Shown piece after piece: positions 1 to 12,800 of a DNA stretch of 64,000 nt. Position numbers and translations under genes: made by a program. Origin of the DNA: Pleodorina starrii. Its lineage: Eukaryota; Chlorophyta; Chlorophyceae; Chlamydomonadales; Volvocaceae. The DNA is taken from the NCBI GenBank assembly GCA_030267565.1, contig BRXU01000006.1, forward strand, positions 1,166,001 through 1,230,000, written 5' to 3'. The notes under the pieces are model-generated. The model was not told where the DNA came from. It saw only the letters and a program-made list of their open reading frames with translations, and searched no databases. Every line of letters starts with the position of its first letter. Position 1 is the stretch's first letter.

Positions 1-49
1 GGACGGGTGCCGCAGCTCAACCCTAGCAGCAGCTTGACCCCAGACCCAC

Positions 50-230
50 CCTGCGCGTTGAAGTCCAGGTCATGGTTGAGCTGGATGGACGCAAATGACA
101 AGTTGGTTCTGTCGATGTAGCAGAATCCCGCTATCAGGCAAAAGAGGGGCAGGATTGCCCAGTTAACTTTCCGATACACCGACGCTGCCGTAATTGTCGG
201 CGTAATTGTAGCAAGATCCTCAAGAAACAT
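50..230 (-). CDS. MFS transporter of the anion:cation symporter type, first exon only (partial)
   Basis: On the minus strand an ATG at 230-228 opens a 60-codon exon that ends at 50 before a GT donor (49-48, GTGGGT); the rest of the gene lies beyond the left edge. The peptide has a short N-terminus, then VYRKVNWAILPLFCLIAGF, then YIDRTNLSFASIQLNHDL. A basic residue before the first hydrophobic helix, followed by Y-x-D-R-x-N-L at its end, is the signature of transmembrane helix 1 of the anion:cation symporter / allantoate permease branch of the major facilitator superfamily. Such proteins carry organic anions or vitamins across the plasma membrane or an organelle membrane; the substrate cannot be read from this piece. 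The gene is divergent from the giant gene starting at 832. Family assignment is fairly secure; the donor is inferred from phase and loss of family similarity. Confidence 0.72.
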
Positions 231-831
231 CTTGAATGTTAGCTATCGGCGACCCTTGCGTGTGGAGTGAGGTGCCAGAACGCAAAGGAGTCCCGTAAAG
301 TCTAATCCATTGTCTGCTGGGCCGCGCCAAATAAGGGTCTAGTACATCGGTACACGAAGCGATGAATGATGAACGTATTTTGTGACAGCTCGCATGCTTC
401 GGTTTTTTGTCAACGGACGAACGACGAAGTACTGGTACTCAATTGCCTGGCAATTCGAACCTGGACGGACAAGCAGAGGTCAATCAACTAGCTGCTTCAA
501 TAAACCAAGATGACTTATGCATAGTTCTTACGAGGTTGGTCCGATTATTACCTGAACGCGTACCTCTGCGGACGCCACCAACCACGCCACAACCACCTGT
601 GACGGCATTTTGATCAACTTGTTTCCAAGTCCCCAAGAGCAAACCTGTGCGGTCCATGCACTTGATTGTCAGTCTTATTCCTAGTAAAGACGTGATCGGT
701 GCGTAAGCCGTTTGGTTGCAACGGCAACCGAGGCTGGGGTTGCTCTCTTCCGCTCTTCCGCAAAGAATGAGACACGTGTGTAACGACCTGAAAATTTTCA
801 ATCGTAAATCTTAGCCCTTACGGGAGGCGTA
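231..831. promoter_or_regulatory. Divergent intergenic/promoter region
   Basis: About 600 bases between the minus-strand transporter ATG (230) and the proposed plus-strand ATG (832). It is clearly more AT-rich than the flanking coding DNA, as expected for 5' UTR and promoter sequence. A short plus-strand ORF at 407-613 has no recognisable features and is probably chance. No TATA box or other element could be assigned with confidence. Confidence 0.4.
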
Positions 832-3800
832 ATGCTCAGGCCGTTCGGAGACGCCATCGGTGGGTTGTTCGTTCGGAACCCTGCAAGTTTCCGCACGCAA
901 AGGTCGCGAACTGCTTTAGGGGCGCCACTTTGAGTCCTCGGCTCGGAAACGTCTCCGTGTTCCCGCCTATTCCCTTCTTGGCCCCCGTACAGCCGTCTGT
1001 TAGCCCGCCCTTACCCCACCTTTCCTTCCTCCCGGTCAAAGGGTACCTGGCACCTGCCTGGGACTCCGCATGGCGCGCGCTCGTGCTGCCGCTGACGACA
1101 TCAATAGAGCCGCTGGTGCGCCGGTACGTAACAGGGCTGTGCCGCGGAGGAAAGCATGCTGCGGGGGCTACGCAGTAACCCCGTCTTAAACATTCGGGCC
1201 TACAGCGTGCACCTGGCAAACCCCATCGGAATGTGCCATCGTCCCGAGTAGCCGTTCTCGCGCCCGCCTCGGCACACGCGCGCTGTGTCGCTTCCTGCCT
1301 CCTGCCCAACCTCCAGGACGCTCCGCTTGTCCCGGAGGGTGTGCCCGCAAGGCGAGCCGGCCGACGCGGCGCCGGCGTCTGGCCAGGAGCCAACGGCCGG
1401 CCCCATTGCGCTGCAGCCGCAGCCGCCTCCGGCGGCTGCGGCTGTGGGCTCAGCCGGCGGGCCAGCGCCGTCACCAGCACCAACCGCCCCCGCCTGCCTG
1501 CCTCCGGGCGTGGAGCCGCAATCCAGCCACCGAGGGACAGACCAGGGTCTTGGCCAGGGCCAGGCCCCGGGCATTGGCCCAGGCATGATCACTGGCGGCG
1601 CTGCCGCGCGGGGGTTGGTATGCCCCGGCCCCGGCGGCTGGGCCCGTGGCGGCGCCGGTGAATGCGGCGTTGCTGCCGGCAGCGGCTACCGAAGGCTGAC
1701 TAGGGGTGGCCACCGCGCGCCCGCTTTGGGGCTCCGGCATTACTCGGGCTCCAGGGATGCCACGACCAGGAGCATCGCTGGTGACGGCGGCGACCGCGGT
1801 GGTGTGGAGGGCGGCAACGGGGCTGCCTCCAGAGCCGACGCTGTCGCCCCGTCGGGCGACTCCGTGCTCGAGGGTGCCAGCCGGGGTTCCAGCGGCGGCG
1901 CTGCAAGCGGCGACGCGCCGCGGCATCCCGCAGCTGGATCACAGCCGCGGCGCCCGGCGGGTGCCTTGACGGCGGCGGCGGCGGACGCGGCGGCGGCGGC
2001 GCTGACGCCGCTGGGCCTGGACTGCGTGCTGGCGGTGCACCGCACGCTTTCCGCCACCCCCAGCGTACGCAAGGCCCTACCGCCTCTGAGCGCGGTGCTC
2101 CTGCCCGCGATGCGCGGCGACAGCAGGAGCGGCGGGACGTCTGACGCGCCGTCCGCAGCGGCAGCTGCGGATGCGACTGGCGGTCTCACGGGCGCCGCCG
2201 CCGCCGCAGGCGGCGGCGGCAGCGGCAGCGGCGGCTCCGCCGCCCTGGTGCGGTCGGTGGTAGGGGCCATGGTGGGTCCGGTGAGCGTGCGTGTGATGCG
2301 CGCGCACCCGAACCAGCAGGCCGCCATGCTGGCTTCGGTGGTGCAGGCGGTGTACGGCGCGGCGGGCTGGTCGCCTGCCGAGGCGGTTTCGGAGGTGGGG
2401 CGGCTCCTGGCAGACAGCGCAGAGTTCGCGGACCCGGGCCCGGCAGCAGCGCTTGATCCACCGCCAACACCGCTGCCACCTTCCTCGACGCAACAGCGGC
2501 AGCCTTGCGTTTCGCCGTCGCCAGTGCGGCGCGCTGGGGAGCTTAGACCCAGGAAGAGGCAGGAGGAGATGGAGTTTGTGCACGCGGCCCTGGCGCCGGT
2601 GGTGGCTTCCATGCCGCTGTCGCAATTCCCGCCGGAGGTCCTGGCGGCTGTGCTGCTGCGCCAGAATCGGCTGCCCGCCGGCGACGCCGCCGCAGCTCCA
2701 GGCGCTGCGGTCGCCGCCGGCGCCGGCGCCACTGCCGCCCAGCCAGATGCGCCGCGGCTCTTCTGCGCTCTGCTGCGCGCGGCATGGCACCAGCAAGGGC
2801 ATCCACGCGCGCGGCGCGGCGGCATTGACCGTGGCGGCGGCGGAGGCAGTGGCGACGCTGTCGAGGCGCTTGTGCAGGCCGCGGCGGCGGCGGAGCAGCA
2901 GTCGCCGGGGCTGCTGTTCGGGTCCGCGCGCTGCGGACCCTCCCTAGAGCTCAGTTCGGGGGTGCTGGCTTCCCTGGAGCAGTTGGGCTTCCGAGTGCGC
3001 CGCCAGGCCCACGCGGATTTCATGGCGCGGTGCCTGCGCGGCTGGCGGGAGGCGCAGCCGCCCCGACCGCCGCCGCTAGCGTCGCCGCCGCAAAGCGCCC
3101 AGCGAAGCGCCACGACGGCCCAAATGGCGGCCGCCGCTCGATTGTTGGCGCCGCTGACTGCGGCAGGCGCCGGGCATACCCGGCCCCCTGTCATGACAGC
3201 TAGTGTCAATCCTACAAATAGCGGCAGCAATAGCAGTGGCAGCAGTGGCAGCGTTGTAAGCGGAGGAGATATCCATACCGACAATAGTAGCAGCAGGAGC
3301 GATAGCAGCAGCGTGAGCGTCGGGGCCGGCAACAACAACAGCAGCAGCATCGGCAGCAGCAGCAGCGGCAGTCGAGTAGGCTCAAGATTGCAGCTTCCCG
3401 ACAGTGAGGACCAGCATGCCAGCAATAGCAGCAGCAGCCTTATCAACAGCAGCAGTAGAAGAAGCATCAGCGACAGCGACAGCGACAGGAGCAGCAGCAG
3501 CGGCAGTGCCAGCACCGGTGAAAGCACTCTCGGCGCCGGCACGGCGGCAGCCGACCCCGCGCTAGCGCGCGTGGTGATACGGCTGCTGCCGCGCCTGGGC
3601 TACGTCGAGCACCTCGCGACGGAGCGCCTGGTGGAGGTGGCCAGTCGCCGGCGGGATGGGACGCCCCTGGAGCGCCTGTGGCTGGAGCGGCTCCAGGGGC
3701 TCCAGGGAGGGAAAGAGCCCAGCGGCAGGTGCGGCTGCGCTGGGGAGCGAACCAGAAGTCCTTCATACTAACTCCAGCCCAGGCGCCCTTCTCCGCCTCG

Positions 3801-6800
3801 CGCTGCGCCTGTGCTTGCGTCCAGGGTCGATGCAGGCCCCGCCCCATGAACCGCCCGTCCATTCCGTGTCGCGAGGCCTGCACCGTCGATGCGCGTCTTC
3901 CGCCTCTTCTTTTATCACTGCCCTGCTGCCCGCAACCCCCCCGAACAGGACGCCGGTGTTCCTTGCGGACCAGCTGGCCTTGGGGGTCCGCTACGGCTAC
4001 GGCGCCTGGTCGGGACAGGCGGACGCGTCCGCAGCTGCCAACGGACACGCCTCGCAGCACACACAGCACGGCCCGGCAACAGCGGCGGGCGTGCGGCCGC
4101 CCTCTCCGCCCGGTCCCTCGGCCACGGTTTCGGAGCCGGCGCGCCTGCGAAGCTGCGCGTTGCCTCCCGCGGCTGCCACGGAAGGCCAGATGTGGGCGCA
4201 TGGGGCGCCGCACACGCAGGCCGGGCCACGCGTCAGCCCCGGAGCGGATCCGCGGCAGCAGCGGCCCAGTGAGCCGGCGGCGGGGCCGCGGGCGGGCGGC
4301 GGGGAGCTCACGCAGGCTCGAACGCCGTGGACGCGGCAGCAGCAGGAGCCATCCCCGTCGCGACGACGGAACGCGGCCGCGGACACGCGACCTGGGGAGG
4401 CGCGGGCGGGGCCGGGGGCAGCGTCGCCTCAGCGAGACGATGGCGCGGACACGCAGCGCCTGGCCGCCAAACTGGGTGAAGTCGACACCGCGCTGCGGAC
4501 CGCTCGGGCGCTCGCGACGGCGGCGCAGCGTCCGACTGCGGCCCCTCTGGGTCCCGTGCTGCCTGCTCCGCCCTCCGCTCCGGCCGCGCCTTCGGGTCCG
4601 TGGTCCCCGCCTCCAGAACCAGCGCCGTCTTCGGACGCCGAGGCTGCGCGGCTGGCGGCGTTGGGCTGTCTGGCGGAGGCGGGTAGGCTGCTGACGGATG
4701 TGATGAGTCTGTGGAGGCCCTTCAGGCGGCGGATCCGCGGTGCCGACCCTGGGGGTGGCGGCGGTGGCGGCGGCGGCGGCGGCGGCGACGGTGACGGCGG
4801 CCAGCCCGGGCAGCCCTCGATCGCGGCTCTTCAGCGCATGACGGTGGAGCGGCTGGCGGCGGTGGAAGGAGAGCTGTTGATGGTGGCGGGGCCGCCGGCG
4901 CCGTCGGGGCTGCTGCCAGCCGTGGGGGCCGCCGCAGCGGGCGAAACGGGGCTGGGGATCGCGGCGAAGCCGCCGCACGCAGGGGATGCGCCGCTGGCGG
5001 GGGTGGAGGCGGCAGCGGCTGCTGGCTCGAGCGCCGTAGAGGAAACGAGCGGCGAAGTGGAGGAGCTGCCGCCGCCGCCGCCGCCTCCCCAGTTGCCGGT
5101 GCCGCCGCCGCCGCCCTCCGTCAGCCCGTTGCTGCAGGTGAGACTCGAGCATGAACGCATAAGCAGCGCCACTTACCTTACTCCTCTGACGCACCGCTAG
5201 CCACCCACGGCCAAGCCACGGCCCCACTTCCTTAAGGGCGGTGTCCCGCGACTTGATCCGCTCATCCTGGTCTGCATCCATTTCCTGGTCGCCACGCAGT
5301 CGCGTCCGCCTTGCAACGCTTGACCACTCGCACCGCGCTGGGTATGCTGTTCGCCAATGCGTTCTCAAGCCCCGGGGCCACGGCCACGCACCTGGCCGCC
5401 TGCACGTCCTGCCCCAGCCGGTCCTCTCCTCCTCCGCACTCTCCTCCCGCCCTCAGGCTCATGGGCACCGCCTGCCGCCTGCTCTCTCCCCGGAACCTGT
5501 CCTTCCTGCTTTCCCCGCCCCCTGCTTTCCCCGCCCCCTTTCCCCGCCGAACTGACGAATCGCCTCTCTGCCCGTGTGCCTCTGCGAGTGCAACAGTCCG
5601 CCCAAGCCCTGAGCTCGCTGCAGACCGCGGCATTCCGATTGGAGCGCCGCCTGGAGCTTCGGGTGCGGCCGGACAGCCGCCGGCGGTGCGAAGCGCTGCA
5701 GGTGAGGTGCGTCGCCAGGAGGGGCCGTAAAGACGGAAAGACGGAGCGCGGATGGGTTAGAAGCCCGTGCGTGCGTGCGTCGGGGCGGCGCGCCGCGCCG
5801 CGTGGTCGGAGGACCCTCGGAGCGCTCGGGTTTTGAATGCTTGTTACAACGGGGCGTATCTTGCTTTCGGGCCGCGCGAGTCGAGCCGTGTCTTGGGCCG
5901 GTGTGTACCGCGCGTCGCGGCGGCGCATGGGGTCCGGTGTCGGCCCCAGGGTAACGAGTAAGCGGCCTCGGTGGGAGCCGCCTTGTGGAAACCCACGGAG
6001 GCTCCCGTTTTCTTGATACTGATGTTCAACTTAGTAATACGAATTAACGAAAACCAGCAGTCCCGAGCCCCGCCTGTCGGTGCAACGCGGCCCCGCGAAC
6101 AGGCATGTCTGGAGCAACGGATCATAACACTGGCGCCTGCGATCGCGGCGGCTTGGGCTTCGCAGCAGCAGCAGCAGCAGCAGCTGCAGCAGCACCCACC
6201 CGGGTCGATGATGCCGACCCATGGGTCGCTGGATGCAGCTGGTGGAGGCGGCCCCGGCACCCCAGCGCGGGGGCCGTGTTTGGATGCCGCGGTCGTCGAG
6301 GACCCGAGCGAAAAAAGCGACAGCAGCAGCGGCGCCAGTGCTGCCATACCTGACGCTGGCGACAGCAGTAGCACCACCAGCAACAGGAGCGGCGATCGTT
6401 GTAGCAGCGGTGATGACATGGGGGCTGACCTCGGTGCCAGCGCGCCTGCCCCTGGGGACAACGTCAATGGCACAGCACGTAGCGGCGGCACTGGCGCCGG
6501 CGGAGCAGCTGGCGGTAGAAGCCCCGGCATGGGCGGCAGCGGCCCCGGCGGCAGCGGACCCGGCATTGGCGGCAGCGGACCCGGCATGGGCGGCGGCGGC
6601 GGCACGAATCCTCAGCTAGCTGGGCCTGACGCGCCTTGGCCGCTGTGGTCGGAGGAGCAGCAGGTAGGCCACGTGACACAAGGCCACGCGCCGCGCAGCC
6701 TGTCTCGCGCTCCTGCTAGGGTGTCACGGCGGTGCTTGTGTGCCTCTTGGCCCTGGATTTCTCTTACCGCCTGCTTCTCCACTTTCAGAAATCACTTCTC

Positions 6801-9800
6801 AGAACTAACCCATTGGGTCCCTCCGTACCCTGTGACGTCGCCGCCGCCGCCGCAGGACATTGCAGCGGCCGCCTCGCGCCTGCTCGTCGCCTCCGCAGCC
6901 CTCCATCGAGACCCCCTCACGACCCACGCCGACACCGCCCTCGGCGCCCCTCCTCGCACCCAGCGGCAGCGCGCCGACGCTCTCGGCCCTGCCTGCGGCG
7001 GCGCCCGCCCCGACGCCGCCGCCGCGCCGCCCGAGCTGACGCCCCTGCAGGCCGCCGCGGCCCGGCTCCTGCCGCTGATGCGCCCCAAAGACGTCGTCGC
7101 CACGTTGGATACGCTGCGCCGCCTGGATCTGGATCCCGCCGCGCTGCCGCCGGGGGAGCTGGCAGCCGCCGGCCAGGTCCTCATCCGCGGAGCGCCGGAG
7201 CTGTCCGACTCGGAGCTGCTGACGGCGATGTCGGCGGCGGCGTGGGTGATGGCAGACCGGCCGCGGGACCGAGGCCAGGGCCGCGCGCCGCTGCAGCGCG
7301 AGGCGAAGGAGCGCTGGCCGTGGTGGTGGTGCGGCGGCGGCGGCGGCGGCGCGGCAAGGGCGGGCGGCCGTTCTCTGGGGGCCCGACGAGGTCGTGGCCA
7401 GGCGGATGTGGTGGGGGTGCTGGGCGATGAGCTGTTGGCGCGTGAGGTCCTGCGGAGAGGCCCTGGTGCGGCGGCGGCGGAGGCGGCGGAAGCCGGCGCA
7501 TCCGCTGTTGGCGGGACCCCGGCGGCGGCGGCAGTGACAGGCGGGAAACAGAGAACGGGGACAGCCGTGGCGGATGACGCGGACTCGTCCACGGACTACC
7601 AGCCTGCCGCCAGCTCCGCCCTGAAGGCGCTCCGAGGCCTTCGCCGGGCGGGCCTCACGCACCCTCGGCTGGCGCTGGCGGCTCTGGGGGTGCTGCCGGA
7701 GCAGGATCGGTACGGCACCGCTGCCGCTGCCGTCAGGGGGCAGGGTAGTGGCGCGGAAGGCGCGGCGGCGCCTTCGGCGCCGCCGCTGCCGTCGTGCGCG
7801 GCCGTCCGCTACATGGTGTTGAAGGGCTATTTTGGCGCTGAGGAGCTGCTGACGCTGCTACACGTGGCGGCCAGCCAGGTACCACTCGCCCGTGCGCCAC
7901 TGGAGCAGCGGCCGGCGGCGGCAGCTGCAGCGGCGGCGGCAGCGGATGGCGACGGCGACGGCGGCGACGGCAGGGTGGCTGCTGCGATCGATCTCACGCT
8001 GTACCTTCGGCGCCGGCTGCTCTTTATGTTGCGGAGTCCGGAGAAGGGGGAGCGGGTGCCGGCCTCGCTCCTGCTGAACGCGCTGCAGGTGGGGTGCTTG
8101 GCCGGCGTGCGTGTGCTGTGGGGGGGGGGGGAGGGAAGAGGGGGGTTGGGCTGTAGGGGGTTTTGCTGCGGCACCTGTTTTCTTACCCTTACCATGCGCC
8201 ACTGCGCTTGGTCTCGCCGTCTCGACCACGTTCCGCCCCAGCGTCAGCGTCAGCGTCAGCGTCAGGTCCGTTCGCTTACGCCGTCTCCGTCCCTTGGCCG
8301 CGGCAACGTTTCTCCGTCGTACCTCACGCCACGCGAGCCCCTCCCCCCGCGAGCCCAAAACGCCAGCTGGCTGCCTCGGCCACGGCCACGGCCTGGGATG
8401 CGCTCCCGCGGGCAGCTCCCGCGGACTTGCAGCTCCCGCGGACCTGGCTTTTGTGGTTGCGTGCACGACCCCGACCCCCCAACATGTTGCCGCTTGCCGG
8501 CCGACACGGTAGCGTCAATCCCAAGCAATCCCATATGCATACCGCTGCACCACCCAAGCATCCAACTACTACTACTACTACTATTATTATTATTATTACT
8601 ATTACACCCACGGCATGGAAAAGAGTGTTCTTGGACTCCGACAAGAAACACACACCGGCCCGAACCTGAACCAGCTCCCCCCGACACCCCGCCGCGTCCC
8701 CCGCCCCGTCTAATCTGATACCGGTACACACAGGAGGTGGGATCCAGGCCCCTGCCGCGCGAGAGTATCGGTCACATGGGCCTGGAATACACCGTTGACT
8801 ACCAGCTGCGACTGGTCAACGCCGTACACAGCGCCATGTTGCGGAGCCTGCGTGGCGGCGACGTCGATGTCGACGGCAGCGAGGGCGGCGGCGGCGACGC
8901 CGGTTGCGGCAACGGAGGCGGCGGCGTCGGGGTCAGCGGCGCCATTTTGGACGGCAGTTACAGGAGGGCCTTATCCGCCACCCTCGCTAACATGGAGGCG
9001 GCGGTGCAGCTTACGGAGATGACGAGTAGAGGGCGAGCGGGAGTGTCAGCGACAGCGCCACTGATGGCCGCCGCGGCGGCGGCGGTGGAGGACCTGCTGC
9101 CGTACGCTCCCGCCGTCATGGCAACAAAGGAGCTGACGAGCAAGGGCGCCGCCGCCCTTGCGGCGCGTCTCGTCGTGACGCGGCGGTCGTACGCTGCCGT
9201 ACTCGCGGCGGCGTCCGGGCCGCCGCAGCCGCCGCAGCCGCCACCGCCGCTGCAGGTCCCGCTGGCGCCGCCTCCGTCGCAGTCGCGGCACGAGCGGGCA
9301 CGACAGGGTGAGGCGGTGGCGGTGGCGGGAGCGGTGGCGGAAGCGACGCCGGCTACGGTGCTCGAGCAGCTGTCGCGCGTGTCCAGGTCGGCGGTTCGAT
9401 TCCTGCTGCTGCCGCTGGACGACGCGTCCTTTCTTTCGGAGCTGGAGCGGCATCCGGTGCTGCTGGGTGGCGATGGGGCGCTGCCGGTGCGGGAGACGCG
9501 CCAGCTGACGCCGCCACAGCCGTCGCCAGCGCAACGCGACCGGCCACCGCCTCCGCCGCTCTCGCAGCTGCCGGAGACGGCAGTAGCGGCGGCGGCCGCG
9601 GCGGCGGCGGGGGAGGAAGACGTGGCATTGCTGCAGAAGGGGACTGCTCGGGCTGTGGGCCAGGCGAGCGCGGAGCAGGGAGACCCGCTGGCGTCGCCGT
9701 GCCGACCTGCGAACCCCGGTTCGAGCCCGGCTGACTGCACCGCCGACGACGGCTTCGCGCTGCTCCACTCCGCCTATCGAGCGGCCAATGGCGACGGCGG

Positions 9801-12800
9801 AGGTGTCGGCGGAGGCGGCGTTGGGGTGGCAGTTCCCCAGGGGAAGCAGGCTCCGATCCTAACCGGGACTTTGCCAGGCAGTGAGGGCGAAGGCGCCTTG
9901 GCGGTGGCGGCGGCACCGCCGCCGCCGCTGCGGCCCGACGCCGCCGCCGCCGCGCAGCAGCCCCCGCAGGTCGACGACTCGCTGTGGCGCACCCCCGCCG
10001 TGGCGCTGTCCTCTTCCTCGCCACACCTGCTGGGCCGCCTGCCGCGGGTACGGGCCCTGGAGCCGGCCCAGCGGGACATCAACAAGCGGCTGGCGGCCAT
10101 ACTGGGGGTGAGTTACCGTACTGGAGACACCCGTACGACACCCGTACGACACGAGCTCAGGCAATGACTGACTGACGGATGATGTATGGCCGTGTCCCGT
10201 ACGACGCCCAAACACCCACATTCTTATGCGCCCCCCTTCCCCCTGAATTCCGGCCCCCCCCCCGCCCCCATGTATTGACGTGGCCCCGCTACTTGACCCA
10301 CTAACATGTCCCCCTGGCGCAGCACGCCCCAGCGGACATGAACACGGCCCTTGCCGTACTGCGTCTGTCGTACGGCCACAGCCAGGCCATTGCGCTGCCC
10401 ACTCAGGTCAGCCGGTTGGTGGGTTGGATGCGGTCAGATGCGGCGCCAGCGTGTGGGTGGGTGGGTGGGTGGGATCCCGAGCGCCAGGGGTGTCGGGTCG
10501 GCGGCGTCGGGGCGGGCAGTTGCGACTGTTATTGTGGTTGCGGTTGCGGTGGGCCTGATGGGCCGGTTCGCTGTGCTGCGCAGCGCCTCCCGCCATGGCC
10601 GTCGACGACATTGCGGCATTGCTTGACCTCCGCCTTTTGTCTCGCTATCACTACCGCCCCCCGCCTCCTCCTCCTCCTCCTCCCCCTCCCCCTCCTCCTC
10701 CTCCTCCTCCTCGTTCTCCTGCTCGCCCACGTCACGCTGCCGCGGCATCGTCTTTCCTCCTCCTCCTCCTCCTCCTCCTCCTCCTCCTCCTCCTCCTCCT
10801 CCTCCTCGCAGGCCGCCCTTCAGTTGGCACTGGTGGGACTGCTCCCCGCCGCCACCCCCGCCCAGTTGGACACGGTACTGCAGCTGGCCACCCACACGCG
10901 CCTCTTTCCGCCGCCGCTCATACACCGGGCAGCGAGGCGCGCGCTGGAGCTGTACGGCAACACCAGCGCCGCTGCCGGCGGCGGCGCCGGCAGAGAAGCA
11001 GGGGAAAGAAGCGGAGGCGGAGCGTCCGCGGTTGGTGCTGGCGAAAGTAGCAGCGGCGGCGGCGGCGGTACTGCGGCGGCGGCGGAGGGCGACCGTCTGT
11101 TGCCCTTCCGGCTGATGAGCCGGCTGGTGCACTGCCTTGCGAGTATGTCACCGGCAGCGGAGGTGGACGTGGCGCTCGTGAGGTCGGTCGTACAGGCCGC
11201 GGCGGCGGTGGCCGTGCGCGCGATGGTGATGCCGGCACCGCCGCCCGGCGTCAACGCCGCGGCAGCGGCGGTGGCGGCGGCGCCTCCGCCGCCGCCGCCG
11301 CGGCCTTGGGGGCAGCATCAGCAGCAGAAGGCGGAGCGCTCGTCGCCGCCGCCAGCGCACCGGCTGCCGGCTGCCGAGCCGCTGCCGACGCGGGTCGGCG
11401 GCGGTGAGGTGAGGGAGCTTGCGGAGGGGCTCGTGAGAGACGTGCAGGTGAGCGAATGGGCGGGTGGGTGGGTGGGAGGGTCACAGATGGCGCGCGGTGG
11501 GTGATGGGGCGTTTGGGTGACTGCCCAGCAGGGGCATGGCGGCCCTACAGAGCGCGTGGCACGTGTCAGGGAGGGCGGGAGGGAGGGAGGAAGGGCGTGT
11601 TCCTGCGCCCACCATTATGATGCTGGCTGCGGTGACATGGATCCTCTTGGGCCCTGACCTGGGCCTTCATGGCGGCCCGCTGCGCGAGCCGCCCCTGCGG
11701 CCGACCCGTCGCGCCCGCCCTTCGTTGCACCCACCATCTCCTGTGTGTCGGTGACGTGGCGGTGACCACCGGTGCGCCTCCCGCGTGTGCTCGGCTGCGG
11801 GCTAACGCGCACCCAGCGTCGGCGCGTCAGAGCGTCTCTGTCTTGCAGCTCGGGTCGCGACCACCTTTCTCCCCGGCTGGCTCCTCTTCCCGGCCGCCTT
11901 CCCACTCAACCCTTTGTTGGCCTCTGTCCGCCTCTCCGCCCTCTTCTTCCTTCCGGCCGCCCCCCTCCGCCCCCCACCTCCTCCTGACGCTCCCCCCTAT
12001 CCCTCCCGCTCCTCCAGGCGGTGTGCAACGGCATGCGACCCGCGCACCGCAACGCCGTCCTGACGGTCATCGCGCCCATCCGGGCGGCCGCGGACCCCAG
12101 CCCCGAAACCACGGTCCAGGTCAGCAGGGGTGCGCGCTGGCGCGGGCGGGCTCCCACGGAGGAGAAGCGAAAGGGCACCAAAGGGTCCGAGGGGAGCCTT
12201 TCACCCCCAGGTCTCACGAAGGAGAAAGGCGGCGCCAAAGGGCGCCAAAGGGCATCAAAGGGTCTGAGCTGAGTCGTACACCTGCAGGTCTTACGGTCTC
12301 ACGCCCGCTTTCTCCGAAGGGGGGGGGGACCCTGTTAACTCCGGCCGTTCACTCCCGGGCCCTACGTCTCGCTGGACGCGCACCGCCTCGCGGCAAACCC
12401 GCCGCCGCGCTTGCATGTACGTGTCTTCCTGCCTGCCGCTTCCCCCTGCTCCTTTCTCCCTGCACCCATCCATCCGCCCGTCCTAATCCCATCCATCTGT
12501 CAATCCGTCCATCCGCCCGTCCGTCCAAATCCCATCCATCCGCCCCAATCCTCCCCCCAAACCGGCCAATCCCGTTGGGCAACAGGTGCTGTTCTCGGGC
12601 GTGTTGGAGGGCCCCCCGGCGGGCCAGCCTCAGGAGCGGCGGCGACGCCGTCCCTCCCTGCCCCAGCTGCAGCTGCTGGTGGCCCATCTGCCGCAGCTGG
12701 GCTCGCTGCCGGGGCTGTCCTGGCTCGTGGCCAGGTGGGAGGCGAGCTGGGGCCCCGAGCGTGTGCGTGCGTGCGTGTGTGTATGTGTGTGTGTGAGGGA

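Noticed and set aside
1740..5368. Long minus-strand open frames (1740-3542 and 3467-5368)
   Set aside because: They are antisense shadows of the giant gene's exons 2 and 3, made of Arg/Ala/Leu runs that mirror GC-rich codons; they cross proposed introns and show no motif.
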